Position numbers and translations under genes: made by a program. The notes under the pieces were generated by a model, which worked only from the letters and a program-made list of their open reading frames with translations, was not told the DNA's origin and made no database searches. Positions 24,179 to 36,808 of a stretch of 64,000 nucleotides of DNA are shown here, in pieces (position 1 is the stretch's first letter; every line of letters starts with the position of its first letter). The DNA is from Beroe forskalii (taxonomy: Eukaryota > Ctenophora > Nuda > Beroida > Beroidae), in assembly GCA_011033025.1 (NCBI GenBank), contig WFMF01000512.1:54681-118680 (forward strand), written 5' to 3'.

Positions 24179-25751
24179 TCAGACCTTATAAATGCCATAG
24201 TCTAAGCTATTCCAGAACATTTTTCCCCACTCTAATGGATCACCTTCCGACTGAATTTTTAGGATCTGCTCTTTGAGTTTTGATTTAATTGACAGCTCTT
24301 TAGAATTTAGGTCATGAACTTTAATAATATCTCTAACAACATTCCAGATGAGGCTTGCATAATAAATAAATTCATTTGAGGGGGCAGGAGTTACCAGTAA
24401 AGTTGATTTGCCAGCTCCCTGTGAGAACTTGAGGAGTTCAAAAATACTTATTGAGTTATTGGGGTTCTGAATTTAAGAATTTTAAATATATCATTAGCAC
24501 AGTGATAAACATACAAGTTTCTGACATTCATTATTGACTTAGAATTAAATAAGGGTTTCGTGTGTTCACGTTTATAGAACTCAGCACTTAGTTCTTGTTG
24601 ATCAAATTCACGAGTTCTTGCACAAGTTTTGAACTTATCTACATAAGCTTCTTTATCTCCAAACAAAATTCTCATGCACTTTTTTTGCATTTTGAATAAA
24701 GCATCAATTTTGTAATTTTTTTCGCCGCCCCATACAGTTATACCATAGGCAAGGTGACTTTCAAAGAGAGTGTAGTATATATCTTTATGAAGTTCAGCCG
24801 GAATGTTGTCTTTTATTGAGTTTATGATTCCTGCACTACAAGAAAGCTTTTTAGATAGCTTAGTTATATGAGCATTCCAATTGAGATTTTCATCAATTAT
24901 TACACCAAGAAATTTTGTTTCTGTTGCTCGTTTCACAGCAATGTCCTGTATTTTCACTGTAAATTTAAGACTATCCTCCTCAGTTCCCATTGGTTTGAAG
25001 TCAATGAAGCAGCACTTGGACATATTTATATGCAGTCTATTCAGTAACATATAGGTACTTAATGACTGTAGTATTTTGTTAGCCTGTTGATATGCAGTTT
25101 CCTTGTTCCTTGCAGTAATAAAATATTAGTGTCATCAGCAAATAATATAAACTCTGAATTATCATCTACTTTTGAGATATCATTGATGTATATCAAAAAT
25201 AACAGTGGTCCAAGGCAACTTCCTGTGGGACTCAAATATGACTGGGAGGTTATTGGATGTATCTCCAAGAATGCTCACATATTGCTTTCTGTCGGATAAG
25301 TAACTTTCGATTAGCCTTTGTGGCACTCCACGTATGCCATAAGTTTCTAGCTTCTTGAGTAATATGTCATGATCAATTGTGTCAAATGCTTTGCTTAAGT
25401 CTATGAATATGCCTAACACATGTTTGTTATCCTTCAATGACTTTTTAATGTGATTGATTGAGTAGTTAAGAGCATGTGATGTTGAGTGACCTTTCCGGAA
25501 CCCAAATTGATTTTTATGGATCATTCCATTAGAAGCAAAGAACCCGTAAAGCCGAGTATAGATGACTTTTTCAAAAATTTTACTAAATATTGGAAGGGTT
25601 GACACAGGCCTATAATTTTCAAGTAGGCAGGACCTGGTGGAGTTGTCCTGGCTATCTGAATGCCATTGAGAGGAGTATCACCATGGTTGATGTCAAGACT
25701 GTTGATCAATGAAGCCATCTTTTTATGAGTGAGGATTTCCCCAAGCATCAA
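24179..25751 (-). pseudogene. Decayed non-LTR retrotransposon reverse transcriptase
   Basis: The minus-strand order is that of a Jockey/CR1-like LINE reverse transcriptase: NYRPVSTLPIFSKIFEKVIY, QFGFRKGHSTSHAL, FIDLSKAFDTIDHDILL, then SCLGPLLFLIYINDI, FADDTNI (the catalytic acidic pair), KFLGVIIDENLNW, and a C-terminal thumb region ending at a TGA at 24179-24181. At least four frameshifts break it (near 25610, 25270, 25130 and 24460), so no full-length protein can be made. The endonuclease domain and ORF1 are absent. Truncated at the 5' side, as LINE copies usually are. Confidence 0.88.
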
Positions 25752-26035
25752 AACTGCAGATCATGATGGCAGCTGATACCACTCAACTGAGCAGCAGCCC
25801 AATTCTCTGAATTTACAAGGCTATATCTGTCACTGATAACTGGTACAGTACACTGTATACACACATAATGCTTATTAAACATGTGGATGAGATCCTATAG
25901 AGGATGGTGCTTCAGAGGGAACCTGATTTTGGAGCACTGTCTGTTCTGTTTCTGGAGCGATTATATGATGATTATGATTTTTGTGTTTTTCATTTGATCA
26001 GTTCATTCAATTGATGCTGAATGATGCAGGTGCCT

Positions 26036-26991
26036 AAGGATTGAACAAAATAGTTCAAATTTTTTCTCTCTCCAATTGCATTTTTGTTTTACAAAAAGGC
26101 AAATGAGAGGGTTAGCAGAGATCGTGTTTCGGAAGGTGAGAAATAGGATATATGCATAGCAGGTCCAGATTTGCAATACAACTACTGTAATTTCTGGAAA
26201 GTGCCCAGAAAGTCTGAGGGAGATATGTCCACAAAATTTGAGGGAGATGTCCACAAATTTGAGGGAGGTGTCCTCATAATTCATATTTGAGGGAGATTTT
26301 GTCAACAATGGTACCATTGCAGGCACAAGGTGCATTAACCAACTGCTCCTTTATAAAATCACTTGCGCCGGTGTAGTTGTTCAGTTTGGTGTAGTGGCAT
26401 CGTGTGGAGTTCTCACAGCAGCTAGCTTACAGCTATTTGGGTTCAATGCTCCGGTGATCCTGACCTTGAAAATTTTGATTCCTTTTTAAGTTTTTAAAAC
26501 TTTGTTTATTAATTTCAATGATAAGACATGGCCCAGGCCCATGGATAAGTGAAATATCTAACAACTGTCACGCTGTCGCGGAATTCATCATCAATATCCT
26601 TTTGGATTTCAAGTGATATTGTAGCTTAGGAACAATTGACAATGAACAATTCAAGTGCAATCAATGATGACCATGGCTTCCAATGAAAAATTTGTCTCGA
26701 TAATCATATCAGAATCTTCAATCTTGAGTACAGTATGAAGTAAGTACCTATCAAATCATCAATCTTTTCCATGTCTTGACTTCATGAAATCATGTAAAGG
26801 AACGATGTGATACAACATGAACCATAAAGTGCAACAATTGTACAATTTGATAGCGACATCAAAGAAAATGTGATTGAATATGTTCTATGCCTATTGACAA
26901 TGAAATCTGAATCATAATTGATATAGCATTGAAAAGAATTGATATGTTAAGGCTTTGGTGTAATGGCTACAAAATATAAATTACTTGTTTT
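26036..26991. other. No gene recognised
   Basis: AT-rich, short open frames only. Near 26210-26300 a short GAGGGAGATGTCC motif is repeated three or four times. Confidence 0.4.
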
Positions 26992-29421
26992 AAATTATGT
27001 TTGAATTAAAAAGAAATCTTTCTTCAAGACATCAATCTGCAAGACTTTTCTCCAACTCCATACTTGAACACCAACATGATTCCTTTAGGTAATGCAATGT
27101 GGAGAGTAGTAGGATCTTAATGAGTCACACCAAGATGAGTGGTGTGCAGGCATCTTCAGTCCAATACCTACCTCAGCTTTCGGGTGTTTAAATTGCGAGA
27201 GCTTTTTATGAGGTAGGCCCCCAGCAGTCACCCCTGGTACCAGGGTATAGCACCGTCAAGTGCAGTGACCACCTGCCTGAATGAATCTGAAACTTGCTCT
27301 TTGGTCTTTGTCTTTACTCAAGCACCAAGAAATTAAGCAACACACTAAGTGAAGAGAAGTAGAGGACCGGTGGATGGATCCGGTCATTTGTGTCCTTTAC
27401 GTTGCACATTAATAAAATTAATGCAAGTGGCATGCATCCTGATCTAATCTTGAGAGATGCTTCTCCTGAAAATCAGGGTTAAAACATATTTGAATTGAAA
27501 AAAGAAATCTTTCTTCAAGACATCAATCTGCAAGACTTTTTTCCAACTCCATACTTGAACACCAACATGATCCCTTTAGGTAATGCAATGTGGAGAGCAG
27601 TCGGATCTAAATGAGTCACACCAAGATGAGTGGTGTGCAGGCATCTTCAGTCCAATACCTACCTCAGCTTTTGGGGTGTTTAGATTGCAAGAGCTTTTTT
27701 AAGAGGAAGGCCCCAGCAGTCACCCCCTGGTACCAGGGTATAGCACCGTCAAGTGCAGTGACCACCTGCCTGAATGAATCTGAAACTTGCTCTTTGGTCT
27801 TTGTCTTACTCCAAGCACCAAGAAATTAAGCAACACACTAAGTGAAGAGAAGTAGAGGACCGGTGGATGGATCCGGGTCATTGTGTCCTTTTACGTTGCA
27901 CATTAATAAAATTAATGCGAGTGGCATGCATCCTGATCCAATACTTCATCTTGAGATGCTTCTCCTGAAAATCAGGGTTAAAACATGTTTGAATTAAAAG
28001 AAATCTTTCTTCAAGACATCAATCTGCAAGACTTTTCTCCAACTCCATACTTGAACACCAACATGATTCCTTTAGGTAATGCAATGTGGAGAGCAGTAGG
28101 ATCTTAATGAGTCACACCAAGATGAGTGGTGTGCAGGCATCTTCAGTCCAATACCTACCTCAGCTTCGGGTGTGTTTAAATTGCGAGAGCTTTTTATGAG
28201 GTAGGCCCCCCAGCAGTCACCCCCTGGTACCAGGGTATAGCACCGTCAAGTGCAGTGACCAGTGATGTAGGAAGTGGGTGGGCCAGTAGGGCCATGGCCC
28301 TACTGCATTTCAGGCTGGTAGGGCCAAAGTATACTTTGGCCCCACTGCTCTTCAAGGCCAGAAAACATAGATTTATACAATATTACAGTAATTTTTGTTC
28401 TTTCTCCAATCTCCATGTTTCGTACAGTATTACATGTTTTTATCTGACTTAATTTGATTCTACTTGAATGCAAATGTAAACTTGGTTAGCAATAGAGCAA
28501 TGAGGCCCTGTAGTGTTTATTTAACTCATGATTTTGGGGCTATCATAAGGCGATAGTATCTTGTTATGTCATGTCTGATGAGTGATGGTTGGAAGGACTC
28601 GAATTTCCTGTTAAGGTGATCATGTCTTCTTAAGATGAATAGTGATCAGGCAATTGCCTTTGAAGTGCAATTGCACATATGCGTTTCTAATTACGTATGT
28701 ACATCGTACATAAAGGTCATGTGATAGAAGTCATGAACCAATCATATCACCTGCCAGGTGAAAGCAAAATTGTTTTTGCTTCCCCACTTCGTGTGTAAAA
28801 GTTGATTGCAAATACTGAAAACTGTTCATTGCTCACTATGCCGTCCTTTACAAGTAAGGGTAGAAACGTTTCGATGCAATGTTGATTTTTAGTGCCTTAT
28901 TAAAATTTCTCTAGATGATCGCATAATGTAAAGTCACGTGAAATAATGTCACGTGACATGACGTCACGTGACCACTCTTGCGTCAAAAGTGGCCCTACTG
29001 CTTAATGACATCTTCCTACATCATTGGCAGTGACCACCTGCCTGAATGAATCTGAAACTTGCTCTTTGGTCTTTGTCTTTACTCCAAGCACCAAGAAATT
29101 AAGCAACACACTAAGTGAAGAGAAGTAGAGGACCGGCGGATGGATCCGGGTCATTTGTGTCCTTTTACGTTGCACATTAATGAAATTAATGCGAGTGGCA
29201 TGCATCCTGATCCAATACTTCATCTTGAGAGATGCTTCTCCTGAAAATCAGGGTTAAAACATATTTGAATTGAAAAGAAATATTTCTTCAAGACATCAAT
29301 CTGTAAGACTTTTCTCCAACTCCATACTTGAACACCAACATGATTCCTTTTGGTAATGCAATGTGGAGAGCAGTAGGATCTTAATGAGTCACACCAAGAT
29401 GAGTGGTGTGCAGGCATCTTC
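26992..29421. repeat. Tandem repeat of about 490 bp, 3.3 copies
   Basis: Copies begin near 26992, 27481, 27979 and 29255 (the last partial), each starting AAACAT(A/G)TTTGAATT. Each contains the perfect palindrome CCCTGGTACCAGGG. The third copy is interrupted by a transposon at 28260-29026. Confidence 0.9.
28260..29026. mobile_element. hAT-like non-autonomous transposon
   Basis: 767 bp with termini CAGTGATGTAGGAAG and CAATGATGTAGGAAG (inverted) and a perfect 8-bp target duplication GCAGTGAC (28252-28259 and 29027-29034). Subterminal GGCC(A)GTAGGGCCA sequences are also inverted. CAGTG ends and 8-bp duplications are hAT hallmarks. No transposase. The intact 490-bp neighbours give the empty-site sequence. 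Confidence 0.85.
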
Positions 29422-29732
29422 AGTTTTACTTGTTTTATTAACAAAAATGGCGCTATTTGTAATGAAATGGCACATAAACAAAAAGGCCAAATCTACAAAG
29501 AGTTCTACGAATTAGGGGGAGCGCGTGCAATGATTTGGCATGTGTAACGGATGGAATTCACCCACGTGCCATTACATGCATATGTTAATTCAAGTATGTT
29601 GGAGAGGAGGAGAGGGAAATAAAGCGCCTGCAAAACCCGGCAGAACGATGCAACGGGACAAAAAAGAATCAAGCTTGCAGGCACAATTCTTGTTAAATTT
29701 CAATTTCTTAATACCACTTATTAAGGATTAAC
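29422..29732. other. No gene recognised
   Basis: Contains at about 29671 a GCTTGCAGGCACAATTCTTG stretch that resembles the outer end of the giant inverted repeat (GCCCGCAGGCGCAATTCTTG). Confidence 0.4.
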
Positions 29733-29945
29733 GGACGTTGTCTGACGTTGACAGACCCTCTCGAGATCAGAATCAGCGCCGCGCGCGCGGCACTGATTCT
29801 TGAAAGGGTCTGTCTTGTCGGACGACCGGACGTTGTCAGACCATTATTTCAGTATTTCGGCGGACGCGCGCGCCCGCCGAAGGCGAAGGGGTCAGGCAAC
29901 GTCTGACAACTGACAAGGCAAGGTCTGTCAACGTCAGACAAGCGC
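29733..29945. repeat. GC-rich nested hairpins
   Basis: A long imperfect palindrome centred on GCCGCGCGCGCGGC with GACAGACCCT arms (about 29751-29815) is followed by the CGCCCGCCGAAGGCGAAGG hairpin module. TGTCTGACGTTGACAGACC at the left recurs inverted at the right edge. Confidence 0.65.
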
Positions 29946-29966
29946 AATTGTGACCGTCCAAATTAG

Positions 29967-30213
29967 GGGTATGTCTCCCATATAAACGGCTTTGAGTGAC
30001 GTCACAGATCTAAGCGTCAATTTTTCTGTATCCTAAACCTAACCATTGCCCTAACCAAAACCCTAACCTTAATCCTTACCCTCAACCTAACAAATCATGA
30101 CCTTAACCAGAACCCTAACCTTACTGCTTAAAGTGCTAGATTATATTTTTCTATTTTCTGAGTGACGTCATTGTCATAGATAATGAAGGCTCTCGTTTAT
30201 ATGGGAGACTGAC
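29967..30213. mobile_element. MITE with GTCTCCCATATAAACG ends and telomere-like core
   Basis: Inverted ends GTCTCCCATATAAACG plus an inner GTGACGTCA. Between them, 30032-30125 is a degenerate run of CCCTAACC-like motifs. No coding capacity. Confidence 0.6.
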
Positions 30214-30390
30214 CAAATGTGGAGCGTTGCGCGCGCGGGGTAGGGTAACATCCTACCCATCTTTTTTCTACGTGGAACAACACAACCCTCGGAATCTCCG
30301 AGAATTTGCGATGGGACATTCTTGAATGTGCGGCTTAAATGTGCGGCGTCAAATTGCCCCAGCCAGGACCTCGACCCTGGACACACTTGT

Positions 30391-30450
30391 CAGACGTTGT
30401 CTGACCCCTTAGCCTTCGGCGGGCGCGCGCGCGAAGCGCGCGCGTCCGAC
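30391..30450. repeat. GC-rich hairpin repeat, inverted family member
   Basis: CAGACGTTGTCTGACCCC followed by CCTTCGGCGGGCGCG and a GCGCGC-GAA-GCGCGC stem: the reverse orientation of the module at 1-75. Confidence 0.6.
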
Positions 30451-30625
30451 AAGGACACACATACTGAAGTGTCGCCACCTCTGAGATCGGTGTCTGAAAT
30501 TTCCAAAAAAAAAAACACAATTTGTACGCGTGTTCCCCTAACCGCGCTGCACACTCCGTGCACGTAACCAGGGTCCTGGTTACTTCTAATCCCGCAGAGG
30601 TGTGTATACGTGCGCAGCACTTCCC

Positions 30626-32424
30626 TAAAACTGACCGTAATATTTCTCAATACTGCCCTAAATACTCACCTTTATATGGACCTTAATACTTACCTTAATA
30701 CTTACCTTAATACTGACCTTTATACTGACCATAATATAATACTGACCTTAATACTGACCTTTATACTGACCATAATATAATACTGACCTTAATACTGACC
30801 TCAAAACTGACCTTAAAACTGACCGTAATACTGACCTTAATACTGACCTTAATACTGACCTTAATAATAATACTGACGTTAAAACTGCCCTTAATTATAA
30901 TACTGCCCTTAATACTGATCTTAATACTGACCTTAATACTGACCTTAATACTGCCCTTAATACTCACCTTTATACTGACCTTTATACTAACCTTAATGCT
31001 GACCTTAATACTGACCTTAATACTGACCATAATACTGACCTTAATACTCACCTTAATACTAACCTTAATACTGACGTTAAAACTGCCCTTAATTATAATA
31101 CTGCCCTTAATACTGATCTTAATACTGACCTTAATACTGACCTTAATACTGCCCTTAATACTCACCTTTATACTGACCTTTATACTAACCTTAATGCTGA
31201 CCTTAATACTGACCTTAATACTGACCATAATACTGACCTTAATACTCACCTTAATACTCACCTTAATACTAACCTTAATACTAACCTTAATAATGACCGT
31301 AATACTAACCTTAATAGTACCCTTAATAATGACCGTAATACTGACCTTAACACTGACCTTAATACTGACCGTAATACTAACCTTAATAATGACCTTAATT
31401 CTGACCTTAATACTGACCTTAAAACTGACCTTAATACTGACCTTAATACTGACCTTAATACTTACCTTAATACTGACCTTAATGCTGACCATAATACTAA
31501 CCCTAAAGCTGACCTTAATACTGATCTTAATACTGACCTTAATACTTACCTTAATACTGACCTTAATACTGACCTTAATACTGTCCTTAATACTTACCTT
31601 AATACTGACCTTAATACTGACCTAAATATTGACCTTAATACTGACCATAATACTGATCTTAATACTGAAGTTAAAACTGCCCTTAATGCTAATCTTAATA
31701 CTGACCTTAATACTGACCTAAATACTGCCCTTAACACTGACCTTAATACTGACCGTGATACTGACCTTAATACTGAACTTAATACTGAACTTAATAATGA
31801 CCTCAATACTGATCTCAATACTGACCTTAATATTGACCGTTATACTGACCTTAATAATGACCATAATACTAACCTTAATACTGACCTTAATGCTGACCTT
31901 AATACTAACCTTAATGCTGAACTTAATAATGACCTTAATACTGACCTTAATACTGGCCTTAATACTGACCTTAATACTGACCTTAATACTGAACTTAATA
32001 ATGACCTTAATACTGACCTTAATACTGACCTTAATACTGACCGTTATACTGACCTTAATACTGACCTTAATACTGACCTTAACACTGACCTTAATACTGA
32101 ACTTAATACTGAACTTAATACAGAACTTAATACTGCCCTTAATACTTACCTTAATACTGACCTTAACACTGACCTTAATACTGAACTTAATACTGAACTT
32201 AATACAGAACTTAATACTGACCTTAATACAGAACTTAATACTGCCCTTAATACTGACCTTAATACTGACCTTAATACTGACCTTAATACTGAACTTAATA
32301 CTGAACTTAATACAGAACTTAATACTGACCTTAATACTGACCTTAATACAGAACTTAATATAGAACTTAATACTGACCTTAATACAGAACTTAATACTGA
32401 CCTTAATACTGACCTTAATACTGG
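30626..32424. repeat. 12-bp minisatellite, Y copy 1 (about 150 copies)
   Basis: Tandem CTGACCTTAATA with point variants (CTGCCC, CTGAAC, CTAACC). Period 12 keeps every frame open (LILT or KVSI repeats), which is an artefact. Same array at 54322-56796. Confidence 0.95.
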
Positions 32425-32898
32425 CTGTGCTTCTTATTAATGTCCACCCTTAGATAGCCGGAATATTTCAATACTTCTTGAGCTCTTCTTTATGTTAGTG
32501 TTGCGTAAAAACGTAAGTAGTATGTACATTGTACATGCGGTGTGAAATATTTTACAAAGGAGCACGCCGCTCACAATCAGAGAATTCAAAACATGATTAT
32601 CAACGCTTGAGCCGTTTTCTAATGTCTTGAAGATTCTCAGCGCTTCTGATTCTATTTGCATATGTAAATATTAATACGCCGTACAGCTCACTTCTTTTAT
32701 TTAATGAGTAATAACTTAATTTTGTTACTTCAACCTTGATATGAAATTTAGAGTGAAATTTCAAACACCACTTTAAGTTTAATTTGTTTAGAAATTGGTT
32801 TGAGAGTGTGAGCTATAAAACAAGTTGAAGTAATGTCAGCTGATTCAGAGTACCTTTGTACGCTATGTGAACGCCATAGCGGTGCAGTTTGCCGCTTA

Positions 32899-35226
32899 GG
32901 CCGTTGTTCCTGGTCCGTTTTTGGTGCCGTTTCTGAAACGGCTCCAAACGGTACCAAAAACGGCAAGTCATCATTGGTGGCCAAGAAAAACGGTCCAATG
33001 TGATGATGCCAAAGCGTTTCAAAAACGCTACCTGCCGTTTCTAAAAAGTGTAGACCGTTGATTAAATAATTGTGTTATTAATGCGATTGCGTACACGCAG
33101 GAGGGGAGAGAGAGCTAGTTGATCTGTTCAGGAGTTCGTGAATTCAACTGGGAACTGGAGAATGGTTTCATATTTGCTCCCCAAATTTTGAAATACTCAA
33201 ATATGATGTGTTGACGCATATTGTTTAGTGTTTACACTACGCCGGTGCTCAACTTTCCATTCGTACCTTTGAACTGTATTTAGCTCTTCTTTAATAATTA
33301 ATTGAAATCACCGTCGTCTGACGGATTCGCCCGACAAAATTAAGAGATAGTTACGATAACCGTATTTGATTGAAAGCTGCAAAAACAGCACAGTAACGAC
33401 ATTGCTATAAATCAGTATATTTAAGGAGTGCAACATAATTATTATTACGACGACACAAATTATGGTCCGAATTAACTATGGATTTTTAGATAATATGGTC
33501 AAAATATGCCAACCTGAACAATCCGTACAGTCGACAATAAAAGTATTGCTGTGGTACTGCAATAGCACTTCCACTTTACTACCAAACCAAAGTTGTGGTG
33601 ATATAACCCTGTTTTAACCCTGTTTTAAGTGCCGTATTGTCAATTGGATTATCATTTTAAGCCTTCAAAAACCAGGGTATCGGGTGCCAAAGGGGTGGAA
33701 AATCACACCAAACCTTTTCAAATCGTTAATTCCGTTTAAAGGCATCTATATATCCCTTATCTATGCTGAAATAATGCCAAAAAAATTAAATTTACTGTAA
33801 TTTCATACTGTACTTCATATTGGACAATTGGGTGATTTTCCACCCCAAAATCCTGAACGAACATGGATTCTAAAAAATAGGGTTTTGTCCACCGTACCAA
33901 ACCATATTATAAATAGTGAAAAAATCACTTAGATTGAAATTGTATGAAACTTTTCTTTCGGAAGACCTCAGGCTAATTGGACAAAGGGTTGGACTTCCAC
34001 CCCACCATATAGTATGCAGGTTATAAGTCCTGAAGTTGAGCTCCCCATGAAGTCAAAATTTATACCTAACTACTATAGTACTATGAAAATTTAATGTTTC
34101 TGGTACAAAAAGCAAACTTTTTACGCCATTAAATAAGTCAAAATCGTGTGTACAGTCGCACGGCAAAGTGAACGAATTGAAATTTCGTAATTTCGCCATT
34201 TTTGGAGCCACCGTGCAGCAAAACTATTTTATGAAATCCTAGAAAAATTAATAAAGAAAAATTTGATCCTTCGTCTATGTATAAAAACAATTTCCAACAC
34301 CAGAGAAGTTACCAACTGAACTTTATATCGCCATATTCTAAGGGTATATTTTCCACCCTTTTGCTTTTGGCATATCTGAATTAGCAAGGTCGATATAATC
34401 ATATTAGAAGATACTTGTTGCTTACATGATATTATCATTATGTTACTGTTAGTGTTATGATCTCATTATACAGCATGGATTTCATTAGACGCATTAATGG
34501 ACCCCAATCCTCCCATAAAGATTGACATACTACACCATTAAAGCATCAACGGCGTGTCACGTGATCAGTCTGGTACTTCTATTCATTGAACTTGAAGTCT
34601 GTGACATGTGTATTGCCCCTATGGGTAGTCTGTCCTAGTACAACGTGAAACAATTTCAATGTTAAGAGGCATAATCGTCTGGAGAATGCGATGAGCAAGA
34701 GTCGTGATCGACTGTCTGTTGGGCAGACTTTTCGATTTTTTGAATTGAGGTTCTGACCATTAGGATTATCATGATTATAATCGTGATTGTAATTAAGATC
34801 AGATATGTTTAGGTACCCTTTTGTAGAAACTAGGTGTATTTTTTAACTTTTTTTCAATAATTGAACCATAACTTTGCTTCTGTGTATCGTACGAACGTCA
34901 GAAAAACGGGGTTATTTATGTTTTAAAAAGATGAATCTGGTGAAATCATTTTCAACTTCGCGAAATAACTGGAAACTCTCCTCGTGATTTTAGCAAGTCA
35001 CGTGATATTTTGCCGTTTTTCGAAAACGGTTCCAAAACGGCAGATGGGAGGCAGTTTTAAAAAACGGCGTTTTTGAAAACGCCGTTTTTTATAATTGAAG
35101 CGTTTTGAAAAACGCCGTTTTTGTTGAAAATGCGGGAACACTGGGAACCGTTTTTGTCCGTTTTTGGTACCGTTTTTGAAAAACGGCACCAAAAACGGCT
35201 CCAAAAACGGACCAGGAACAACGGCC
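32899..35226. mobile_element. PIF/Harbinger-like non-autonomous transposon
   Basis: 2328 bp with perfect inverted ends GGCCGTTGTTCCTGGTCC and a TTA target duplication (32896-32898, 35227-35229). Copy 2 of Y (57261 region) shows the empty site with a single TTA. Three-base TTA targets with GGCC-type ends fit PIF/Harbinger. Both subterminal regions are full of AAAACGG repeats in both orientations, likely transposase-binding or foldback regions. No transposase or Myb-like frame found. Confidence 0.87.
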
Positions 35227-35456
35227 TTAGAAGAGAATAATTTAGTAATTTCACGGTGTGCGCCTCGCTGCCCCCTCCTGTGCTACTGAGGAATAGACGT
35301 CACCAACTCTCCATTATAAACCCTGGTAATGACGTCATCCACGAACTCCTGCGCAGGAATTAATTCCAACTAATTCCCCTGATCACGCCTCGTGTAATAT
35401 TTCTGAAATTATCTGCCGCTTCACAGCTGTTGTTTCTAGGAACCACAGTTCTAAGA

Positions 35457-35660
35457 GTGACGTCATTATCATAGCTTAACATGGTGTGTTAATGATGTCA
35501 TTATCACATCTTAACATGGTGCGTTGATGACGTCATTATCACATCTTAACATGGTGTGTTAATGACATCATTATCACATCTTAACATGGTGTGTTAATGA
35601 CATCATTATCACATCTTAACATGGTGTGTTAATGACGTCATTATCACATCTTAACATGGT
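35457..35660. repeat. 35-bp repeat with CRE-like sites, Y copy 1 (about 6 copies)
   Basis: Unit ATGGTG(T/C)GTT(A/G)ATGA followed by (C)GTCATTATCACATCTTAAC. Several copies contain the perfect octamer TGACGTCA. Related arrays at 57579-57709 and, inverted, at 60789-60900. Confidence 0.9.
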
Positions 35661-36220
35661 GACTCATTGACGTGTACTTGCATGGGCGCTGTCTTAGTGT
35701 CCTTAGCTGTAGGACCTCTGCTCAGATTACACAAGTTATTCGCCACCAGTAGGCGCTGTGACGTCATGATACTCCATGTCCTAGTGTGTACTGGAGGTAT
35801 TGCCAGTGTGTACTGGAGGTATTGCCAGTGTATAAGAGATTAGATTCCATAAAGCAAGTGCTTTGTCTCTTCCCTGCGTTTATTAAATCGTAATTCCTTG
35901 TTGTTAGCAGTGTCAGGTTGTGTGTTGTACATTGGTTATTGAACTCAATTATAGAAATTAGAACATGTACATTGTTCATTGATACCGGTTGACATTGATA
36001 GTGGTTAACATTGACTACTGATGTTTATTCTGGCGAGGTGGTATTGACGAGCTATTGTTCAGGAGTTCTATTATAACTGTTAGCACCAATTGTAGGTGGC
36101 TAATTCATTCTTTTAGTGGCTCCAAATGTTCGTATAATTCATCAATTGTCGAATCATGAAAGTGTAGCATGACCATTATTAATAACTTCAGCCTATATTA
36201 ATATATGCACCCTTTATTTA

Positions 36221-36669
36221 GCTGCTGTAGGTGTAACTATTGTATAACTATTGCTGTGGGTATAACTATTGCTGTAGGTATAAATATTGCTGTAGGTATA
36301 ACTATTGCTGTAGGTATAACTATTGCTGTAGGTATAACTATTGCTGTAGGTATAACTATTGTATAACTATTGCTGTAGGTATAACTATTGCTGTAGGTAT
36401 AAATATTGCTGTAGGTATAACTATTGCTGTAGGTATAACTATTGCTGTGGGTATAACTATTCTAGGTATAACTATTCTAGGTATAACTATTGCTGTAGGT
36501 ATAACTATTGCTGTAGGTATAACTATTGCTGTAGGTATAACTATTGCTGTGGGTATAACTATTCTAGGTATAACTATTCTAGGTATAACTATTGCTGTAG
36601 GTATAACTATTGCTGTAGGTATAACTATTGCTGTAGGTATAACTATTGCTGTAGGTATAACTATTGCTG
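36221..36669. repeat. 18-bp minisatellite, Y copy 1
   Basis: Tandem TGCTGTAGGTATAACTAT with 9-bp shortened units (CTAGGTATAACTATT). The AVGITI-type open frames are repeat translations. Confidence 0.95.
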
Positions 36670-36808
36670 AAGACCTCCCACATCGCTTTGATAAACAAGT
36701 CGTATTGCTCACCACGTAAAGCCTACCGTCTAAAGACAAAGTTATATTTATATGCTGAGAGTGAAGAAAATGTTTTCTTGCGTTTGAAAAAACTTGGTAA
36801 ATAATATC

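Larger units (their letters stand above)
22012..26035. mobile_element. Long relative of the GATCAAATGAAAAAC TIR family
   Basis: The left end GGTGGTTTCATCGTTC and the right end (reverse complement AGGCACCTGCATCATTC) correspond to the two distinct ends of the MITE at 15457-15668 in swapped order, each followed by TGAACTGATCAAATGAAAAA. TA flanks both sides. The interior is a mosaic: a tandem duplication, a purine-rich stretch and a decayed LINE. No transposase recognised. Confidence 0.5.
32425..36220. repeat. Core of composite direct repeat Y, copy 1
   Basis: Matches 56797-58284 in the same orientation once the 2.3-kb insertion at 32899-35226 is removed. No exon recognised. The right part has a TATAAG-like site and AT-rich, promoter-like sequence near 35830 that could belong to an old LTR, unproven. 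Confidence 0.75.
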
